The translations under genes and the position numbers were made by a program. A DNA stretch of 28,446 nucleotides from Verrucomicrobiota bacterium (GTDB lineage Bacteria; Verrucomicrobiota; Verrucomicrobiia; Verrucomicrobiales; Verrucomicrobiaceae): the NCBI GenBank assembly GCA_009885275.1, contig VFKY01000241.1:1-28446 (forward strand), read 5' to 3'. Below the pieces are notes generated by a model. The model saw nothing but the letters and a program-made list of their open reading frames with translations. It was not told where the DNA came from and ran no database searches. Shown piece by piece: positions 7,674 through 16,507 of the stretch. Positions within the stretch are counted from its first letter, which is position 1, and every line of letters begins with the position of its first letter.

Positions 7674-9145
7674 AGCTTCGTGAGCTCATTGCCCATATGG
7701 ATAGACCCGTGGTAACGGGTGAGATAGATATTGAAATTAACTCACTTGAGTATGACTCACGCAAGGTTGTGTCGGGGGGGATTTTTGTAGCACTTCGCGG
7801 CTCCAAGTTGGACGGCAATGATTTTATTCATCAAGCTATCAAGCAAGGAGCTGTTGCTATTGTCGCTGAGATTGCGCCGCCAGATAATTGCGTAACGACC
7901 TGGCTTCATATCAACAACTCACGTAAAGCGCTTGCTGACCTAGCGGATGTCATGAATGGCAGCCCATCACAACACATGTTGGTAGCTGCTGTTACGGGAA
8001 CAAATGGCAAAACCACTACCGCTTACTTGCTGCATTATTTACTTAATCATGCGCAACTTCGCTGCGGTATGATTGGTACGGTTTCTTATGATACGGGTGC
8101 GGAGTTAAAAGTCGCGACGCACACTACTCCAGAATCTCTCGAGCTTCAGGGATTGCTTGCAGAAATGCTTACAAATGGTTGTCGCGCAGTGTCCATGGAA
8201 GCATCGTCGCACGCTCTTGATCAACATCGCATGCGTGGCGTCAAAGTGGATGCCGCAGTCTTTACCAATCTGACGCAGGACCACCTGGATTACCATGGTT
8301 CAATGGATAAATATTTTGAAGCCAAAAGTACCCTGTTTGAATCGACAGCAGCTCTGAAGGGAGGGAAGCTTATTATAAATAACGATGACTCCTGGGGGCG
8401 TCGCCTTCTTGAGAGGTATAAAGATCATGCAGCTGTGTATAGTTACGGGTTGGGAGTTAGCGCCAACTACCGCGCGATCAATCCTCGGTACGATCTATCT
8501 GGAACCTCGTATGAGTTGGAGCGCAAAGGAAGGTCTTTGTTGGTGCGGAGTCCGCTTATAGGACAGTTCAATGTATATAATTCACTTGCAGCGCTCGCTA
8601 CCGCGCATGCAATGGGTTGTAACCTACGTGACACAGTCAGAGCGATGCAGGATGCGCCCCAAATTCCAGGGCGTATGGAAAGAGTGACAGAGCGTGAACG
8701 GTTTCATATTTTTGTGGATTATGCGCATACGCCTGATGGATTAATTAATGCATTAAGTTGTGCTCGAGGCCTTAGGCCGGGACGCATCATCACGGTGTTT
8801 GGTTGTGGTGGTGATCGTGATCGAATGAAGCGTCCTCTGATGGCTCGCGCAGCTGAGGAGGGAAGTGACATCTGTATTCTTACTAGTGATAACCCTCGAT
8901 CTGAGGATCCATTGCAAATCATGGAAGATGCTCGTAAAGGCTTTAAATATGAAGCGCATACATTAATAGCCGATCGTCGTGAAGCTATTCATGTGGCAAT
9001 ATCTCATGCCAATGATGGTGATCTTGTTCTTATTGCTGGTAAGGGGCACGAAACATATCAAGAAATTAAAGGTATAAGGCATTCGTTTGATGACCGGCGT
9101 GTAGCCAAGCAACAATTTACCCGCGTGATGGAGGATAGACGTTGA
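7670..9145 (+). CDS. murE: UDP-MurNAc-L-Ala-D-Glu:meso-diaminopimelate ligase MurE
   Basis: MurE adds the third stem-peptide residue in the cytoplasm. The 491-residue protein has the ATP-binding loop GTNGKTTT (110-117), the carbamylated-lysine region around ASSHALDQHRM, NLTQDHLDYHG and the C-terminal DNPRSEDP. DNPR (407-410) is the known signature for meso-diaminopimelate rather than lysine, so the wall should be of the Gram-negative A1gamma type. The start is GTG, placed 8 bases after a strong AAAGGAGG, one of the few clear Shine-Dalgarno sequences in the window, and overlaps the ftsI stop. A run of seven G lies in frame at 7774-7780. Confidence 0.96.
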   Translation: MKLRELIAHMDRPVVTGEIDIEINSLEYDSRKVVSGGIFVALRGSKLDGNDFIHQAIKQGAVAIVAEIAPPDNCVTTWLHINNSRKALADLADVMNGSPSQHMLVAAVTGTNGKTTTAYLLHYLLNHAQLRCGMIGTVSYDTGAELKVATHTTPESLELQGLLAEMLTNGCRAVSMEASSHALDQHRMRGVKVDAAVFTNLTQDHLDYHGSMDKYFEAKSTLFESTAALKGGKLIINNDDSWGRRLLERYKDHAAVYSYGLGVSANYRAINPRYDLSGTSYELERKGRSLLVRSPLIGQFNVYNSLAALATAHAMGCNLRDTVRAMQDAPQIPGRMERVTERERFHIFVDYAHTPDGLINALSCARGLRPGRIITVFGCGGDRDRMKRPLMARAAEEGSDICILTSDNPRSEDPLQIMEDARKGFKYEAHTLIADRREAIHVAISHANDGDLVLIAGKGHETYQEIKGIRHSFDDRRVAKQQFTRVMEDRR

Positions 9146-10518
9146 AAGCTCTATCACTTAACGCAATCGCTCAATATTGTGGTGGGACCCTCATTTCAGG
9201 TGATGGCTCAGTTGTTTGTAGTTCAGTGAATACTGACTCCAGAAACATTCAAGTAGGTGAGTTATTCTTTGCTTTGGCGGGTGAAAATTTTGATGCACAT
9301 AAGTTTATTCCACAAGTAGCCCAAGCAGGTGCTGCCGCGATGGTTGTTAGTAAGTTGCCTGAGAATGCAGCAATTTTTGATTGCGCATTTATTTTAGTCG
9401 AGGACACCCTGCTGGCATTGCAAACCTTGGCGCGTCGTCATCGACAGCTTATTAAGTCATTAGTCATAGGTATCACGGGGAGTAATGGCAAAACTTCCAC
9501 CAAAGATTTGGTAGCTGAGATCATGCGTTGTAAATTTCAAGTGGGAGCCACAGTGGGTAATCTTAACAACCATATTGGGGTGCCTATTACCATGTTACGC
9601 ATGAGTGATCAGGAGAATTGTGGTGTTCTTGAGATGGGTATGAATCATTCGGGAGAAATCGAAGTTCTTGCGAGTATTGCTCAACCGGATGTCGCTATTA
9701 TTACCAATGTGGGAGTAGCTCACATCGAATATTTGGGGAGTCGAGAAAACATTGCATTAGAAAAGGGAATGTTGGTTGAGTCTATTCCTGAAAATGGTCT
9801 TGTGGTACTGAATGCAAATGATGATTTTTCCCATGCTTTATCTTTACGCAATAAGGGTAAAACACTTTTAGCTGGAGTTGGCGCAGGAGATATTAGGGCA
9901 TCCATCAGTGAAAGTGGGGTACACGGTTCAACTTTTACGATTGATTTTGCGGGCACCGATCAAGTGAATATTCACTTGCCTATTCCAGGAGAGCATATGG
10001 TTGGTAACGCCACTTTAGCAGCAGCTTGCGCGTGGCATTATGGTGTTTCAACAAGCGATATCGCTCGCGTCCTGAGTGATGTGAAAATCACAAAAGGGCG
10101 TCTGCAAGTTAAGCTCTGGCAGGGGGTTACTTTTCTTGATGACTCCTACAATGCTAATCCTGACTCCATGCGTGCTGGTTTGAAAACACTCGCTGGCATG
10201 AAGATTACGGGGCGACGGGTTGCGGTGCTTGGTCGGATGGGTGAACTTGGAGTGCATGCAGAATCAGGGCATTGTGAAGTGGGTGAGTTTGCGGCACGCA
10301 TGGGACTCGATGCCGTATTCACGGTGGGGGATGAAGCATTCACGATGGGTGAAGCGGCATCACGAGTTAGCCATAAGACCGAAAGTCGCCACTTTAAAAA
10401 TCATGCTGACTGCTCGAATTACCTCATAGGATGGCTGAAAAAAAATGATGCAGTTTTGCTTAAAGGGAGCCGCTCATCAGGCATGGAAAAAATTCTCATA
10501 CCATTTGAAACAGAATGA
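9142..10518 (+). CDS. murF: UDP-MurNAc-tripeptide:D-Ala-D-Ala ligase MurF
   Basis: MurF adds D-Ala-D-Ala to complete the pentapeptide, using the product of the ddl gene further down. The 458-residue protein shows the ATP loop GSNGKTST (113-120), VGNLNNHIGVP, ITNVGVAHIEYLGS and the C-terminal LDDSYNANPDSMRAGL, all MurF-specific variants of Mur ligase motifs. It starts with TTG, overlapping the murE stop as TTGA, with GGAGG about 7 bases before. It overlaps mraY by ATGA. Confidence 0.96.
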   Translation: MKALSLNAIAQYCGGTLISGDGSVVCSSVNTDSRNIQVGELFFALAGENFDAHKFIPQVAQAGAAAMVVSKLPENAAIFDCAFILVEDTLLALQTLARRHRQLIKSLVIGITGSNGKTSTKDLVAEIMRCKFQVGATVGNLNNHIGVPITMLRMSDQENCGVLEMGMNHSGEIEVLASIAQPDVAIITNVGVAHIEYLGSRENIALEKGMLVESIPENGLVVLNANDDFSHALSLRNKGKTLLAGVGAGDIRASISESGVHGSTFTIDFAGTDQVNIHLPIPGEHMVGNATLAAACAWHYGVSTSDIARVLSDVKITKGRLQVKLWQGVTFLDDSYNANPDSMRAGLKTLAGMKITGRRVAVLGRMGELGVHAESGHCEVGEFAARMGLDAVFTVGDEAFTMGEAASRVSHKTESRHFKNHADCSNYLIGWLKKNDAVLLKGSRSSGMEKILIPFETE

Positions 10519-11681
10519 TTCACTGGCTCACAGAACTACGTAATGCGGTAGATGCATCAGGACATAGTCTGATGGATTCAGATAGCTTGGTCTTCAAACT
10601 TTTTAATGTTCTGCACTATCATACGTTGCGCGCGGGAGGGGCATTTCTAACATCATTTTCGCTATCACTTCTTTTCGGTGAAAAGATTATTCGTAAGCTT
10701 ATATCGCTTAAAGTTGGGCAGCCCATTCGTACCAAGGAGGAGGTTCAGAAATTGTTTGATCTACAAGGACATAAAGCAGGCACGCCGACCATGGGGGGTG
10801 TGTTGATGTTGGGCGCCTTTGTTGCCTCAGTTCTTTTATGGGTTGATTGGAGCAATGGGGCTGTATGGATATGCTTAGGCACAACATTATTGCTGGGAGC
10901 ACTCGGCTTCTGGGATGACTACGAGAAGGTAGCTAAGAAAAATTCAAAGGGTGTGAGTGCTCGAATGAAATTGGGGTGGCAATTTGTCGTTGCAATTATA
11001 GCCGCTGTGCTTTTTGCCTACGCCCTTCCGGGTGGCATGACCTACGACGGCCATGAGATTTCCTATCGCTGTCTGTATATTCCATTTTTTAAAGAGCCGC
11101 TCTTTGTGGATATGGGATTTTTTACGATTCTCTTCTTTGCGCTAATTATAGTTGGAGCATCCAATGCTGTAAATCTTACGGATGGTCTCGATGGCCTGGC
11201 AACTGGTTGTTCTATCAGTACAGGCCTGGCCTATGCCGCATTTTGTTACTTGGTGAGTAATATCAAATACGCTAAATTTTTGTTTATCCCATACTTTCAT
11301 CTCGCTGATGAGATGACTATTGTTGCCATGGCGTTGGTAGGGGCATGCTTCGGATTCCTCTGGTTCAATTGCCAGCCTGCAAGGATGTTTATGGGCGATA
11401 CAGGTTCGCTCGCCTTGGGGGGAGCTATTGCCACGCTCGCTATTGCGTGTAAGCAGGAGCTTTTATTGGTGATTGTGGGGGGGGTTTTCGTTATGGAGGC
11501 TGCCTCAGTCATCATTCAGGTCATCAGCTTCAAAACCCGTGGTAAACGCGTGTTTCGCATGGCTCCGATTCACCATCATTTCGAATTGGGTGGATGGAAG
11601 GAAAGTCAGGTGGTTGTCCGATTTTGGATGATCTCCATCATCCTTGCGTTGGTCAGCCTAGCGACTCTCAAGTTAAGATAA
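10515..11681 (+). CDS. mraY: Phospho-MurNAc-pentapeptide translocase MraY
   Basis: MraY transfers phospho-MurNAc-pentapeptide to undecaprenyl phosphate to make lipid I in the inner membrane. The 388-residue protein has about ten hydrophobic helices and the family motifs GHKAGTPTMGG, WDDYEKV, NAVNLTDGLDGLA, FMGDTGSLALGG and the HHHFE loop near the C-terminus. Length and motif order are normal. An eight-G run at 11477-11484 stays in frame. It overlaps murF by ATGA and is 7 bases from murD. Confidence 0.97.
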   Translation: MIHWLTELRNAVDASGHSLMDSDSLVFKLFNVLHYHTLRAGGAFLTSFSLSLLFGEKIIRKLISLKVGQPIRTKEEVQKLFDLQGHKAGTPTMGGVLMLGAFVASVLLWVDWSNGAVWICLGTTLLLGALGFWDDYEKVAKKNSKGVSARMKLGWQFVVAIIAAVLFAYALPGGMTYDGHEISYRCLYIPFFKEPLFVDMGFFTILFFALIIVGASNAVNLTDGLDGLATGCSISTGLAYAAFCYLVSNIKYAKFLFIPYFHLADEMTIVAMALVGACFGFLWFNCQPARMFMGDTGSLALGGAIATLAIACKQELLLVIVGGVFVMEAASVIIQVISFKTRGKRVFRMAPIHHHFELGGWKESQVVVRFWMISIILALVSLATLKLR

Positions 11682-11688
11682 AAACTTT

Positions 11689-13050
11689 ATGAATTTAACT
11701 GGAAAAAACATAGCAATACTCGGCGCTGGCAGGAGCGGCTTGGGTGCGGCAAAACTTGCTTTGAAGCTAGGAGGAATTCCCGTTGTGTTTGATGATGGTG
11801 GAAGCAAGAATATTGATAAAGTCCTAGAGGATTTTGAGCGTGAAGGTGTTACTACTGTCTTAGGGTTGGATGATGCCAAGAAGGCTTGTGAGATAACCCG
11901 ATTTGATCTTGCGGTGATTAGTCCAGGATTGGATGCAAGTTGGCCTTTGCCTCAGCTTTTCAACGACTCGGGGATACCTCTGATTGCTGAAATTGAATTC
12001 GCATGGAGAGAATTAAGCGATACTCCAATCGTGGCGATCACTGGAACCAATGGAAAAACTACGACGACAGAACTATTGCAGCGTGTTTTTAATGGTTGCG
12101 GTAAGCGCACAATAGCTTGCGGAAACTATGGCCTTGCACTCAGTGAAGTTGCTTTTAGTGGTGAAAAATATGATGTGCTGATGGTAGAGGTTAGCTCTTT
12201 TCAATTGGAAACAATTACAAGCTTCCAGCCCAAGGTTGTTATCTGGCTAAACTTTGCACCTGACCATCTTGATCGCTATCCAAATAACGATGCCTATTTT
12301 GCCGCCAAGAAACGCGTCTTTGAATTCATGGGAGTAGATGATTTTGCCATCATTCGTGCCGGGGAAACTTTTGATGTTTCGATACCCAAAATATCATTTA
12401 CGACTGATGATAATGTAAAGGCGGATTTTACATTGAGGGATGAGGCAATCTGGTTCCGCGGCGTTCGCGTAGCATCTGTTTCTAAATTTCCTTTAATTGA
12501 GCGGCATAATATCGAAAACCAAATGGCTGTCATTGCCACAGGATGGTACATGGGCTTGACTTTTGAAGGGATGCTAAAGGCATTGGAAGGATATTCGCCG
12601 GCAAAGCATCGTTGTGAGTTAGTGCGTACGATACAAGGGCGTCGCTATATCAATGATTCAAAATCTACGAATCTTCATGCGCTCGAAACGTGTCTCAAAT
12701 CACAGGACGAATCTGTGGTGCTCATTGCGGGCGGAAAAGAAAAAGGTCTCGATTACCTGTCCTTTCGTCCATTGCTTGCAGAGAAGGTGACAACCTTGGT
12801 CGTCATTGGTGAAATTGCGGAGAAACTTTGCGAACTGTTTTCAGATATTGTTCCATGCCATCAAGCAGCTTCCGTGCAGGAAGCTGTATCTCTTGCTTCA
12901 GCGATGGCAAGACCTCTGCAAAGTATAGTTTTCTCACCTGGCACATCGTCTTTCGACATGTTCAGCGGCTATGTCGAGAGAGGTAATGTTTTTTGTGAAG
13001 CGGTGATGGCACTGCCTGAAATCAATCAATTAGAAAAATCAATAAACTGA
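11689..13050 (+). CDS. murD: UDP-MurNAc-L-alanine:D-glutamate ligase MurD
   Basis: MurD adds D-glutamate as the second stem residue. The 453-residue protein begins with a Rossmann-like GAGRSGLGAAKLA, has the ATP loop GTNGKTTT (119-126), the motif VSSFQLETI, NFAPDHLDRYP and the C-terminal YINDSKSTN and GGKEKGLDY. All these are MurD-type. It is spaced 7 bases from mraY and from the following LysM gene, consistent with one transcript. Confidence 0.96.
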   Translation: MNLTGKNIAILGAGRSGLGAAKLALKLGGIPVVFDDGGSKNIDKVLEDFEREGVTTVLGLDDAKKACEITRFDLAVISPGLDASWPLPQLFNDSGIPLIAEIEFAWRELSDTPIVAITGTNGKTTTTELLQRVFNGCGKRTIACGNYGLALSEVAFSGEKYDVLMVEVSSFQLETITSFQPKVVIWLNFAPDHLDRYPNNDAYFAAKKRVFEFMGVDDFAIIRAGETFDVSIPKISFTTDDNVKADFTLRDEAIWFRGVRVASVSKFPLIERHNIENQMAVIATGWYMGLTFEGMLKALEGYSPAKHRCELVRTIQGRRYINDSKSTNLHALETCLKSQDESVVLIAGGKEKGLDYLSFRPLLAEKVTTLVVIGEIAEKLCELFSDIVPCHQAASVQEAVSLASAMARPLQSIVFSPGTSSFDMFSGYVERGNVFCEAVMALPEINQLEKSIN

Positions 13051-13057
13051 GTAACCT

Positions 13058-14143
13058 ATGAAACAAAAACATCGTCCAACATCTAAAGCCCAGAGTGGAT
13101 TTAACGCTGATCAGTTTAGGCGGCACTATGTCTCTGCAATTGATTCCGAGCAATCATCTGCCTGGAGCGAAACCGAATCGACAGGATATCTTGGTAAGGT
13201 ATTCATGTTTCTTTTGCTCCTTCATGTTTTTCTGATTGGCGCTGTCGTGCTATATAATGTCGTGGCTGACAAACCCAAGGGGGAATTGGTGGATCATAAA
13301 TCTAGCAATAAAAAAATCAATCCGGTGAAGAAGGATGCAGTGGTTGTAAAGAAGGCTAACTCAAAGGATTTAGTCAATCTAACCAAGACTGATAAAAATA
13401 TTGAGATGGATGAATATCAAGTTCGATCAGGGGATTCGCTCAAGAGTATCACTGATGCAACAGGGGTAAAGCCGGAGGATATTATCAGTATCAATCAACT
13501 TGATACCAATGGTGAACTTTTTGTTGGTAGAAAACTTATGTTGCCCAAGAAAAAGGCAGTAGAGGCAACGCCCAAGGCTGTGCCTATTATCGCGCCAATT
13601 CAGCAAGTGGCATCAATTGCTTCCGCCAAAGCTATAATACCTGTCGTTGCAGCTCCCAAATTGAGTGAGCCAGTCAAATCGGATGAAGTGGCGCCTAAGT
13701 TGGTGGTAAAACCAAAATCTGTAGAAATGGCCAAACTTGAATTGGAAAAATCCCTCCCTAAGCCTGTTGCCGCTAAAGTTCAGAATACTGTTAAAGAAGC
13801 GCTGCCTATAGAGAAGCCAAAGGTTGATGTGGTCATAGAACAATCCCTCCCAAAAGCAAAGCCTGTAACGGAGGAAGCTGTGACAAGTTTGACAGAAACA
13901 CCAAAGGTAATTGCAGCCAAACCTGTCGCAGTCAAAACAGAAAAAGCAGTGAGTGAAAAAAGTAGTTCCACAAAAATGCTTAATACTTCAGGCAGCACTC
14001 ATGGGGTTAAGCCTGGAGAAACTTTTTATTCCATCGCTAGAAAACACGGAGTTGGGGTTAATGAATTGATGAAACTCAATGGTTATACCAATGGGGGTTC
14101 ATTGCGAGAAGGTGTAAAACTTAAGGTGCCTTCAAAATCATAA
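13058..14143 (+). CDS. Membrane-anchored protein with two LysM domains
   Basis: 361 residues. A cytoplasmic N-terminal part of about 45 residues is followed by one membrane helix (46-69) and then an outside part. The first LysM domain spans about 120-163 (YQVRSGDSLKSI through GRKLMLPK) and the second is at the end, about 314-358 (VKPGETFYSIARKHG through GVKLKVP). Between them are about 150 residues rich in Pro, Lys, Val and Ala, probably extended. LysM domains bind N-acetylglucosamine in glycan strands, so this protein likely ties the membrane to peptidoglycan. Its place between murD and ftsW suggests a division role. No catalytic domain is visible. The exact function is unknown. Confidence 0.85.
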   Translation: MKQKHRPTSKAQSGFNADQFRRHYVSAIDSEQSSAWSETESTGYLGKVFMFLLLLHVFLIGAVVLYNVVADKPKGELVDHKSSNKKINPVKKDAVVVKKANSKDLVNLTKTDKNIEMDEYQVRSGDSLKSITDATGVKPEDIISINQLDTNGELFVGRKLMLPKKKAVEATPKAVPIIAPIQQVASIASAKAIIPVVAAPKLSEPVKSDEVAPKLVVKPKSVEMAKLELEKSLPKPVAAKVQNTVKEALPIEKPKVDVVIEQSLPKAKPVTEEAVTSLTETPKVIAAKPVAVKTEKAVSEKSSSTKMLNTSGSTHGVKPGETFYSIARKHGVGVNELMKLNGYTNGGSLREGVKLKVPSKS

Positions 14144-14160
14144 ATCATAGGGATTAAAGT

Positions 14161-15330
14161 ATGTCTCGCGCGAACATCTACATTTTAATTTTGTCAGTTA
14201 GTTTCCTCGCAGCGCTTGGCGTCGTCATGCTGGCCAGCACCAGCTACTTTCTTGATGAGGGAAATGGTATCACGTATATTAAGCTCAAGAATCAATGCAT
14301 GTGGCTGATCATTTCGACTTTAGCTGCCATCGTTATGGTGTTGGTTCAATATCAGAAGCTCTATACATATCGCTGGTGGATATATGGCGCTGCAGTATTC
14401 GGATTAGCTCTTTGTTACGTGCCTTATTTTGCAGAAGAAGTTAATGGTGCTTCACGCTGGCTTAGTTTACATAATATCGGTTTTTCAAGATTACATTTTC
14501 AACCCTCTGAATTGGGCAAACTTGCCTGTGTCATCATTCTTGCAGGTTGGTATGTGCGTTATGAATCATCGACAAGAAAATTTGTGACAGGGTTTGTTTT
14601 TCCTGGAATGCTTATACTTATACTCGTTCTATTGATTGCTGGTGAAGTTGATCTCGGGAATGCGGCTTTGGTTGGAACGTTGGGAGCTTGCATGATGTTT
14701 GCTGCGGGTTCCCGCTTGCGTTTTCTTTTACCAGTTGTGCTCTTGGGACCGGTAGGATTGGGTGGAATCATCAAAATTATGCCCAATCGTGTAGAGCGCA
14801 TCATGGCATTTCTGGATCTTGAGAAATATAAAGACGGGCTGGGTATGCAACAGTGGAGATCACTTATTGCTTTTGGATCAGGCGGCATAGAGGGGCTTGG
14901 ACTTGGTAATGGTAGGCAAAAAATGCTTTATTTGCCAGAAGCTCATACAGACTTTATTTTCCCCATGGTTGGGGAAGAGTTGGGTTTGTACGGATCGGGA
15001 TTGGTATTGTTGGCATTTATGCTGCTTATTTATTCAGGAATGAGTATCTCTCGTAACGCTCCTGATCTTTTTGGTCGCCTATTGGCATTTGGTATAACAT
15101 TGACGTTTGCATTGGAAGCCCTCATTAACATGGGGGTTACCACAGCGTTGTTGCCCAATAAAGGACTGCCGTTGCCATTTGTTAGCTATGGAGGTTCAAG
15201 TTTACTTTTTGCCATGATTGGCACTGGCATTTTGATCAATATCCATCGACACAGCTCTCATGCGTCAAAGAAGGACTTGCTCGAAATACCTCGTCGACGT
15301 ATGACTGCCGGATCTTATGGCACATTCTAA
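14161..15330 (+). CDS. ftsW: SEDS-family septal glycan polymerase FtsW
   Basis: FtsW polymerises lipid II into glycan strands at the septum together with FtsI. The 389-residue protein has about ten membrane helices and SEDS motifs: NGASRWLSL, FQPSELGKL, the loop YLPEAHTDFIFPMVGEELG containing the catalytic aspartate region, and LLPNKGLPLPFVSYGGSS. RodA is the alternative, but the dcw position favours FtsW. AGGGA stands 6 bases before the ATG. The gene overlaps murG by 14 bases. Confidence 0.94.
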   Translation: MSRANIYILILSVSFLAALGVVMLASTSYFLDEGNGITYIKLKNQCMWLIISTLAAIVMVLVQYQKLYTYRWWIYGAAVFGLALCYVPYFAEEVNGASRWLSLHNIGFSRLHFQPSELGKLACVIILAGWYVRYESSTRKFVTGFVFPGMLILILVLLIAGEVDLGNAALVGTLGACMMFAAGSRLRFLLPVVLLGPVGLGGIIKIMPNRVERIMAFLDLEKYKDGLGMQQWRSLIAFGSGGIEGLGLGNGRQKMLYLPEAHTDFIFPMVGEELGLYGSGLVLLAFMLLIYSGMSISRNAPDLFGRLLAFGITLTFALEALINMGVTTALLPNKGLPLPFVSYGGSSLLFAMIGTGILINIHRHSSHASKKDLLEIPRRRMTAGSYGTF

Positions 15331-16456
15331 AAATGATTCATTGAGCATCCTTATCGCGTGCGGCGGCACGGGAGGGCATTTATTTCCAGGTATTGCAGTT
15401 GGCGAGATTTTAAAATCTCGCGGACACAGGCCTACACTTCTAATCAGCGAAAAAAAAATAGACACGCTTGCTGCGAGTGCTCATCAAGGATTGCAATTTG
15501 AGAAAATGCCATTTTTAGCCATGCCTAAGCCATGGTCTCCAAAAATGCCATCATTTCTGATGGGGGTATGGCGAGGATTGAATCGCTGTAAGGCTATAAT
15601 AAAAAGAGATGACACTCGTGTAGTATTAGGCATGGGGGGATTTACATCGTTCGCGCCTGTTCTTGCCGGAAGACAAAGCAAGTTGAGAACAATTATACAT
15701 GAATCAAACTCAATTCCAGGTAAGGCTAATCGTTTTACTTCCAAATTTTGTGATGTTGTGTTGCTCGGTTTTGAAGATTGCGCTCCTTTTTTTTCTAAAG
15801 AGACCGTCACTCGTGTAGTGGGAACCCCAGTACGATCAGCATTAGTAAAATCAGCCAAAGAATGTACCGATGATCCGTATGCTTTTTTTGGGCTTGATCG
15901 TTCTCGTAAGACTTTGCTTGTGGTAGGAGGGAGTCAGGGAGCGAAAGGCATCAATAATGTAGTAGCTCATACGTTGTCAGAGTTGGATGCGCTTGGGCTT
16001 CAGATATTACATATTACAGGGCCTGGTGATTATCAGGAGGCTCGTGACTCTTATCAGAATAAACCTATTGCCTTACATTCGCATGTAGCGGCCTTTTGTC
16101 ATCGAATGGATTTGGCATATAGGGTTGCAGATGTTGCATTGGCGAGATCTGGCGCATCAACTTTAGCTGAATTGGCTTACTTTGGAGTTCCCAGTATATT
16201 GGTTCCATATCCCTTTGCCGCCGATGACCATCAAACGAAGAACGCGGCTATCTATGAACGGGCTGGAGCAGGAATATTGTTGACTGAGACGATATTGTCA
16301 CCCAGTAAGCTTGCTGAGACAGTCGGGGAATTTCTAAGCAACGACGCTAAACGACATATGATGGGAAATAACGCCAAAGCCATTGCTCACACTGATGCGG
16401 CAGAACGCATCGCCGATATTATTGAGGAAGAAGCGACCAAGCAATCTGCACTCTAG
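15317..16456 (+). CDS. murG: UDP-GlcNAc:lipid I N-acetylglucosaminyltransferase MurG
   Basis: MurG adds GlcNAc to lipid I to form lipid II on the inner face of the membrane. The 379-residue GT-B protein shows GGTGGHLFPG (16-25), HESNSIPGKANR, VVGGSQGAKGIN and the donor-binding RSGASTLAELAYFG and PYPFAADDHQTKNA. The start overlaps the end of ftsW by 14 bases in another frame; the first ten residues before ILIACGGTGGH are a slight extension. The next gene begins within 60 bases. Confidence 0.96.
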   Translation: MAHSKNDSLSILIACGGTGGHLFPGIAVGEILKSRGHRPTLLISEKKIDTLAASAHQGLQFEKMPFLAMPKPWSPKMPSFLMGVWRGLNRCKAIIKRDDTRVVLGMGGFTSFAPVLAGRQSKLRTIIHESNSIPGKANRFTSKFCDVVLLGFEDCAPFFSKETVTRVVGTPVRSALVKSAKECTDDPYAFFGLDRSRKTLLVVGGSQGAKGINNVVAHTLSELDALGLQILHITGPGDYQEARDSYQNKPIALHSHVAAFCHRMDLAYRVADVALARSGASTLAELAYFGVPSILVPYPFAADDHQTKNAAIYERAGAGILLTETILSPSKLAETVGEFLSNDAKRHMMGNNAKAIAHTDAAERIADIIEEEATKQSAL

Positions 16457-16507
16457 TTTTCCATGAATCATGCTGTCGTAAGTGTATTAAAAGAGGGGCG
16501 TCAAAAG

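Noticed and set aside
13560..13980. Lys/Val/Pro-rich repeats in the LysM protein as possible tandem DNA repeats
   Set aside because: The amino-acid bias is clear but the bases do not repeat with a fixed period; it is a low-complexity spacer, not a repeat array.
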